Assembly (NCBI GenBank): GCA_905369775.1
Contig: CAJPJR010000065.1
Coordinates: 1-10,753 of the forward strand
Source: Prevotellaceae bacterium UBA1746
GTDB lineage: Bacteria; Bacteroidota; Bacteroidia; Bacteroidales; Bacteroidaceae
Direction: 5' to 3'
Length of the DNA stretch: 10,753 nt
Of this stretch, positions 7,457 to 10,753 are shown one piece after another. Positions within the stretch are counted from its first letter, which is position 1. Every line of letters starts with the position of its first letter. Position numbers and translations under genes: made by a program. The notes under the pieces are model-generated. The model was given only the letters and a program-made list of their open reading frames with translations. It was not told the origin of the DNA and did not search any database.

Positions 7457-7740
7457 GCGGGCGTTCGGCTGCCGCGGAGTGCCGTCGCTCGATGGACATC
7501 GCGGTCGGTCAGCCGAAGGGTGCCGCAACGATAGGGAAAATGAACCTCCCTACCTGAGGAGCACGCCACGCTATAATGGGTCGCGGGCGTTCGGCCGCTG
7601 CGGGGTGCCGTCGCTCGATGGGCATCGCGGTCGGTAGGCCGAAGAGTGCCGCAATGATAGGGAAAATGAACCACCCTACCTGAGGAGCACGCCACGCTAT
7701 CATGGGTCGCGGTCGGTCGGCCGAAGGGTGCCGCAACGAT
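7457..7740. repeat. 126-bp tandem repeat, two full copies plus an internally deleted third
   Basis: Copy A is 7457-7582 and copy B 7583-7708; by eye they differ at 10 of 126 positions. Copy C (7709-7740) keeps only the unit's first few bases joined to TCGGTCGGCCGAAGGGTGCC and what follows; relative to A and B a 44-bp internal piece is missing. Weakly similar sequence continues to about 7780. Each full copy has two inverted repeats. The first is TTCGGCT/AGCCGAA in A (7464-7470 with 7511-7517) and TTCGGCC/GGCCGAA in B (7590-7596 with 7637-7643), so the closing pair changes on both sides. The second is TAGGG/CCCTA around an 11-nt loop in both copies. The array is not linked to a transposase. Confidence 0.9.
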
Positions 7741-8233
7741 CGAGCAAGTGCGCCATCGCGCTATGGGAAGCGCGGGCGCGGGCGGAGCGGCCGCCGCTGT
7801 GGGGAAGCGACGACGTGAGCGCGATGCGGAACTACAGATACAGGCACCGCGACTCACCGTACGTCGCTGAGAGAAGTGGGGAACGAACATCCCGGGCCGG
7901 ACGACCGTGGGCGGTCGGCGGCGAACTTCCCGGAGCGCGGTGGCGCGGAAGGCCTGTGTGCGCGATGCGACCGGCCGCGCAAGGGGCAGCGGCGGCACAA
8001 ACGCGCGCGTGTCGGTTTTTTTCATCCACATCCACCCTCGGTTGCGGCGCGCAGGGCACCGGCGGGGCGGAAAGGCGGACCGATCAGTTCAGCGTCCGGT
8101 TCGTTTAGTTCGTTGTGTTGGTCATGGGGTCGGCGCGCGAGGCGTCGGCGCTGTGGGACTGCGCGCGCGCGGCGGGGCGAGAGGCACAGGCCGTGCGGGG
8201 CAGCGAGGGGGCATGCGCAGAGGGTGAAACCTA

Positions 8234-8285
8234 ATTGCGCAGCATGGGTAATGATTCGCGCAGGGCCGCAAAACGCATTGCGCAG
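8234..8285. repeat. Three ATT(C)GCGCAG words spaced 20 and 23 bp
   Basis: ATTGCGCAG begins at 8234, ATTCGCGCAG at 8254 and ATTGCGCAG again at 8277, just downstream of the mreD stop. The spacing is about two helical turns, as might be seen in a protein-binding array. Short words in G+C-rich DNA can recur by chance, and no function is assigned. Confidence 0.35.
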
Positions 8286-8321
8286 CGGGGCGACCGTTCG
8301 CGCCACCGTGGGCGTCAGCCC

Positions 8322-8852
8322 TCAGCGAGCCGCCGTTTCGGCCGAGGAGAAAGCCACGCGCACCCGTTCGAACGTGGCCACAAAGGCCAGGGTGAGCACG
8401 AAGCTACCGCCGATGTTGAGCAGCAGCGCCACCACGCGGAAGAAGGTGAAGCTTTCCAGCAGGTGGAAGCCCGCCACCGTCACAAAAGAGAGCGTGGCGG
8501 CAAATTTCAAGAACCCCGACCACGTCATCGTGCGCGCACCCGGCAGGAAATCCTCCTCCAGTTTGTCGTCGGGAGCGAAAAATTGCAGCACACCGGGCGT
8601 GCACAGCCCCGTGAGCGTGAGGGCACCCGCTGCCACGCCGGGCGTGGTGCTCACCGCGTCGATGCAAAGCCCCGTCACGAAGCCCACCACCACATACAAC
8701 CACCGCGGGGTGCCGTGGCGAAGGATGAGGAGCACGAAGACATAGGGCATCGGCGTGGCGTAGCCCCACAGGTGAATGTGGTTGAACACCAGTGCTTGGG
8801 CAATGACCAGCACGATGAACCAAAGGCTGCGCGCCAGGGAGGAGTGGAACAT
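8322..8852 (-). CDS. mreD: MreD, rod shape-determining membrane protein
   Basis: A 176-residue, strongly hydrophobic protein with about five to six membrane segments (roughly 8-24, 34-45, 50-66, 74-92, 112-131, 137-160). It fits Bacteroidota MreD in length and pattern. A short polar tail precedes LVIAQALVFNHIHLWGYATP, followed by a PMPYVFVLLILRHGTPRW segment. An acidic cytoplasmic or periplasmic turn DDKLEEDFLPG at about 95-105 precedes the last hairpin. MreD is an inner-membrane elongasome subunit that works with MreC and associates with PBP2/RodA. The start is ATG 8852-8850. Unlike the usual cluster, no mreC lies upstream and mrdA is 1.28 kb downstream. The call rests on overall pattern and on mrdA-rodA lying downstream on the same strand, since MreD has few invariant residues. 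Confidence 0.85.
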   Translation of the reverse strand: MFHSSLARSLWFIVLVIAQALVFNHIHLWGYATPMPYVFVLLILRHGTPRWLYVVVGFVTGLCIDAVSTTPGVAAGALTLTGLCTPGVLQFFAPDDKLEEDFLPGARTMTWSGFLKFAATLSFVTVAGFHLLESFTFFRVVALLLNIGGSFVLTLAFVATFERVRVAFSSAETAAR

Positions 8853-9436
8853 GCGATGAGGGGGTGAGAGTCGGGTCGTAGGGGGTGAGAAGCGGGCGAA
8901 GCGTCAGAGCGCTCGTCCCGAGGGGAGCGTGCCGAGCGGGGCAGAGGGGCGGCGCCGCGGGGGCTGCGGCCGGAAGCGCCCGTGGGGGCGAGGCCGCTGC
9001 GGGCGCAGCGTGCGGGAGCGCGGAGCTCGGCAGTGCGAGGCGGGGTGCCCGAATGTAAGGTCTGTGGGGCGGTGCGCACACTCCGCGGGTGGAGGCGGGC
9101 GCCGCAGGGCACGAACCGGTCGCCGGCGGGGGAGAACGGGCGCCGCCGCGGGGGCGGAGCGAAAGGGTGGCGAACGAGGTCGCGAGTGGCGGCAACGGAA
9201 GTGGTCGATCCCTCGACCTACAAGCCTTGTCCGTGAGATTCCGATGCAGTGCCTCGCACAAGGGCGGCTACCGGCGGGATACCAACTCCGCCAAGCCCCG
9301 TCGCCCTCGTTCGCCGTGAAAACCTTTAGTGTGTCGGGTTTACTCTTATAAAAAAAACAAGGAATGACACAACGCGAATTTCGGCAAAAGAAGTGAGACC
9401 ACCAAATTTTTCGACCGAAAAATGCGCACGTCTTCT
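8853..9436. other. 584-bp gap between the sigma-like gene and mreD, no gene seen
   Basis: This is where mreC would normally be expected, but no frame resembles it. Open frames here are Pro/Ala/Arg-rich without a coiled coil or a membrane anchor. The part nearest the sigma-like gene (about 9310-9436) is sharply AT-richer, holds that gene's terminator and is the likeliest site of an mreD promoter. One loose -7-like word (TTCTTTTG on the minus strand, around 9385-9392) occurs there without a properly spaced -33 TTTG. Immediately upstream of mreD, AGGGGGTGAGA occurs twice, 21 bp apart (8859-8869 and 8880-8890). Confidence 0.6.
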
Positions 9437-9447
9437 TTATAGTGCGC
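9406..9447 (-). terminator. Likely intrinsic terminator of the sigma-like gene, followed by an A/T palindrome
   Basis: Reading the minus strand, GCGCAC (9447-9442) and GTGCGC (9429-9424) can pair around a 12-nt loop. The second arm is followed at once by ATTTTTC. The gene's TAA stop (9439-9437) lies in the loop. The T-run itself belongs to a perfect 18-bp inverted repeat, ATTTTTCGGTCGAAAAAT (9423-9406). That second structure could act in the opposite direction, be a protein site, or be incidental. The stem is only 6 bp, so the terminator call is moderate. Confidence 0.5.
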
Positions 9448-10753
9448 GCGTCGCGTGCGTGCGATGAGCCCAAGCCCGGCGCCAACGCCGCAGGCGCATC
9501 CGCACGCGGCACACCGTTTGGCGCACCGCCGTGGGCGAAGCCCCCACCGCCAGCCCGATTTCCTCTGCCGTCCATCCGTCGGCCGTCAGCAGCACGAGGG
9601 CGCGGTCGCGCAGCGGCTGGGCGGCGAGCGCCGCCGCGGCCTCGGCACGCAGCACCGCCCGGTAGGCGAAGGCCGAATGCGCCTGTTGCGCACGGGCCCG
9701 CATGGCGTTCCACAGTCGGCCGCCGCGCGTGCGGTGGAAGCCCCGACGCGGCTGTTCGCGGTGCCAGCATTCCAGGCAGTTGTCCACTGCGCTGCACGCC
9801 CACTCGCCCGCCGCCGTGGGCCCACCCTCGGCTGCTGCCGCATCCTCCGCGCCCGCAGACGGTGCGGCGGAAGCCGCGGTCGGGGAAGGCGCTCGCTCGT
9901 CGGGGACATGGGTGCTCGTGGCCTGTGCAGTCCGTGCCGCCGCGGCGTCGCGTGTGGTGACGCCCGCCGAGCCCCCCGTTCGCTCACGCCCTGCGCCCAA
10001 GGTCTCCTCCCATCGCGAGGGCGCCGTATGCCGCTGTGCGCCCACGGTCGCGGGGTCCGCCCCGACCGCCCACAGTCCCCCGTCGGGATCGGCAGGATCG
10101 AAGAGTTCGTCGCTGTCCGCCGAGGCCGGGGTGAGATGCGTCTCGCGGTGGCGCAACGCCCTGTGGTTGAGCGTCGAAAGCAGGCGCAGCGTCACCCCCG
10201 CCAACCACGGCCGCGGATTGAAATCCCCCACCGTGCGCAGCACCTCCTCCGCCGTCACGGGGAGCGGCGCCGGTGTCCGTTCCAACTCGTCGGGCGCGGC
10301 GTCGGCATACGGCTGCGGTTCGTCGGCGGCCGCCGCACTCGCCTCGTCCGCAGCCGATGTTTCGGCGAAGTCCACCGCGGCAGCGTCGATCTCGCGCAAA
10401 GCCTCGTCGTCGGCGTCCGTTAGGGCGTCGAAGTCCACCGCAGTTTCGTCCACTTCGCGCACATCCTCGTCGTCGGCGGGCAGCGTTTCATCAAGCGAAG
10501 CCGCCGATTCGTCGATCTCCGCCGCCGAAGCATATAAATAAGGTGTGCGTTCGTCGAGGTGAAGCGTTGATTCGTCGATTGCAACGCGTGTTTCGTCGAA
10601 ATTGCGGGCGGTCGGCGTCGTGGGCTGCGCGGAGGGCTCGTCGGCAGGGGCGCGTTGTTTCGCCGTGTCGCGGCGGGCGGTCAGGCAGAGGGGGAAATGC
10701 GCCAGATCGTCGAGGTGTTCGAGCAGGTGCAGCACCGCCGTTTGGACGTCGTC
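9437..10753 (-). CDS. Sigma-70/ECF-like factor with a long repeat insertion (5' end outside window)
   Basis: The frame is open from the window edge to TAA at 9439-9437: 438 codons. A GTG at 10735 could be a start, but the frame continues upstream as DDVQTA, so I treat the gene as 5'-partial. Residues are numbered from that GTG. DDVQTAVLHLLEHLDDL at the edge resembles sigma region 2.2. FNPRPWLAGVTLRLLSTLNH (172-191) and the following RALRHRE resemble the ECF region-2 helix with its WL..i..N...R pattern. LRDRALVLLTADGWTAEEIG (375-394), SPTAVRQTVCRVRMRLRRW (400-418) is a good sigma region 4 helix-turn-helix. About 150 residues separate the first two blocks, including an acidic heptad array (46-150). 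About 170 low-complexity residues separate region 2 from region 4, with a Cys cluster C314-x5-C320-x2-C323-x-H325. No anti-sigma gene follows. High third-position G+C supports this strand. Region 4 is convincing; the region-2 assignment is less certain. It could instead be a sigma-derived DNA-binding protein. Confidence 0.65.
   Translation of the reverse strand, partial: DDVQTAVLHLLEHLDDLAHFPLCLTARRDTAKQRAPADEPSAQPTTPTARNFDETRVAIDESTLHLDERTPYLYASAAEIDESAASLDETLPADDEDVREVDETAVDFDALTDADDEALREIDAAAVDFAETSAADEASAAAADEPQPYADAAPDELERTPAPLPVTAEEVLRTVGDFNPRPWLAGVTLRLLSTLNHRALRHRETHLTPASADSDELFDPADPDGGLWAVGADPATVGAQRHTAPSRWEETLGAGRERTGGSAGVTTRDAAAARTAQATSTHVPDERAPSPTAASAAPSAGAEDAAAAEGGPTAAGEWACSAVDNCLECWHREQPRRGFHRTRGGRLWNAMRARAQQAHSAFAYRAVLRAEAAAALAAQPLRDRALVLLTADGWTAEEIGLAVGASPTAVRQTVCRVRMRLRRWRRAWAHRTHATRAL
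10286..10600 (-). repeat. 21-bp / 7-residue in-frame repeat array, 15 units, consensus hDE(S/T)xxx
   Basis: Inside the sigma-like gene, residues 46-150 divide without gaps into 15 heptads: FDETRVA, IDESTLH, LDERTPY, LYASAAE, IDESAAS, LDETLPA, DDEDVRE, VDETAVD, FDALTDA, DDEALRE, IDAAAVD, FAETSAA, DEASAAA, ADEPQPY, ADAAPDE. The first position is mostly hydrophobic or Asp, positions 2-3 are Asp/Glu, and position 4 is often Ser/Thr. A larger unit is also visible: ADDEDVREVDETAVDFDA is followed by ADDEALREIDAAAVDFAE, 21 residues later. The last three units are degenerate. Confidence 0.85.

Larger units (their letters stand above)
7040..8321. other. 1.28-kb intergenic region between mreD and mrdA, no convincing gene
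   Basis: Many frames are open because the DNA is G+C-rich, but their products are Pro/Arg/Ser/Ala-rich with no domain, membrane pattern or credible start. The region holds a 126-bp tandem repeat array (7457-7740, with degenerate remains to about 7780). It also has a less G+C-rich island at about 7341-7417, the most plausible place for an mrdA promoter, though no clean TTTG/TAnnTTTG pair was found. A trio of ATT(C)GCGCAG words lies at 8234-8285. I found no tRNA cloverleaf, no transposase remnant and no CRISPR-like spacing. Confidence 0.6.

Noticed and set aside
7037..7528. N-terminal extension of PBP2 to an ATG at 7528
   Set aside because: It would add 163 Pro/Ser/Arg-rich residues before the membrane anchor and includes repeat sequence. 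The GTG at 7039 gives a normal PBP2.
7571..7577. TATAAT-like word in the 126-bp repeat read as a sigma-70 -10 box
   Set aside because: Bacteroidota use a different consensus (TTTG / TAnnTTTG). There is no matching upstream element, and the word is changed to TATCAT in the next copy.
7457..7740. CRISPR array
   Set aside because: The units are 126 bp, adjoin without unique spacers, and no cas gene is near.
7000..8031. Minus-strand frame of 343 codons across the mreD-mrdA gap, containing 42-residue repeats
   Set aside because: The repeat unit is 126 bp, divisible by three, so any stop-free frame repeats at protein level. Other frames are open too, the residues are Pro/Arg/Ser-rich, and it runs into mrdA in another frame.
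8404..9261. Minus-strand frame upstream of and overlapping mreD, considered as a remnant of mreC
   Set aside because: There is no membrane anchor, coiled coil or MreC-like beta region; the translation is Pro/Ala/Ser-rich and overlaps mreD in another frame.
9702..10541. Plus-strand Ser/Ala-rich frame opposite the sigma-like gene
   Set aside because: The minus strand encodes a clear region-4 helix-turn-helix. The Ser-rich run is the antisense image of the acidic heptads.

Overview
The window carries a minus-strand gene set typical of Bacteroidota, probably Bacteroidales. The LptD-like outer-membrane protein, MreD, PBP2 (mrdA), RodA and a short HDIG-type HD protein all read as the Bacteroidota versions of these families. 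No start is preceded by a clear Shine-Dalgarno sequence, which also fits that phylum. The DNA is strongly G+C-rich (about two thirds by eye, not computed). Because of that, several plus-strand frames opposite real genes stay open for hundreds of codons; I treat these as shadows. No plus-strand gene is supported.

Layout in transcription order (right to left): (1) 10753-9437, the 3' part of a sigma-70/ECF-like protein whose sigma-2 region appears to be split by a long acidic array of 7-residue repeats; it ends at a likely intrinsic terminator. (2) 9436-8853, a non-coding gap. (3) mreD, 8852-8322. (4) A 1.28-kb gap, 8321-7040, with no convincing gene but with 126-bp tandem repeats. (5) mrdA (PBP2) and rodA, overlapping by 11 bp. 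(6) A small single-pass membrane protein with a Gly/Tyr-rich domain, then an HD-domain hydrolase overlapping it by 4 bp (GTGA). (7) A 249-bp gap holding a second, unrelated-looking tandem repeat array (units of about 64 bp) and a (TA)5 tract. (8) The 5' part of an lptD-like gene, running off the left edge.

Functionally this is an envelope-biogenesis neighbourhood. MreD, PBP2 and RodA are parts of the elongasome: RodA polymerises lipid II into glycan strands and PBP2 cross-links them. LptD-like proteins insert LPS into the outer membrane. The small membrane protein and the HD protein probably share a transcript with rodA. The unusual points are the sigma-like protein next to mreD, the absence of mreC (normally directly upstream of mreD), the large repeat-bearing gap inside the normally compact mreD-mrdA-rodA cluster, and the two intergenic repeat arrays. 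Three of the genes use non-ATG starts (GTG for mrdA and the HD gene, probably TTG for lptD).
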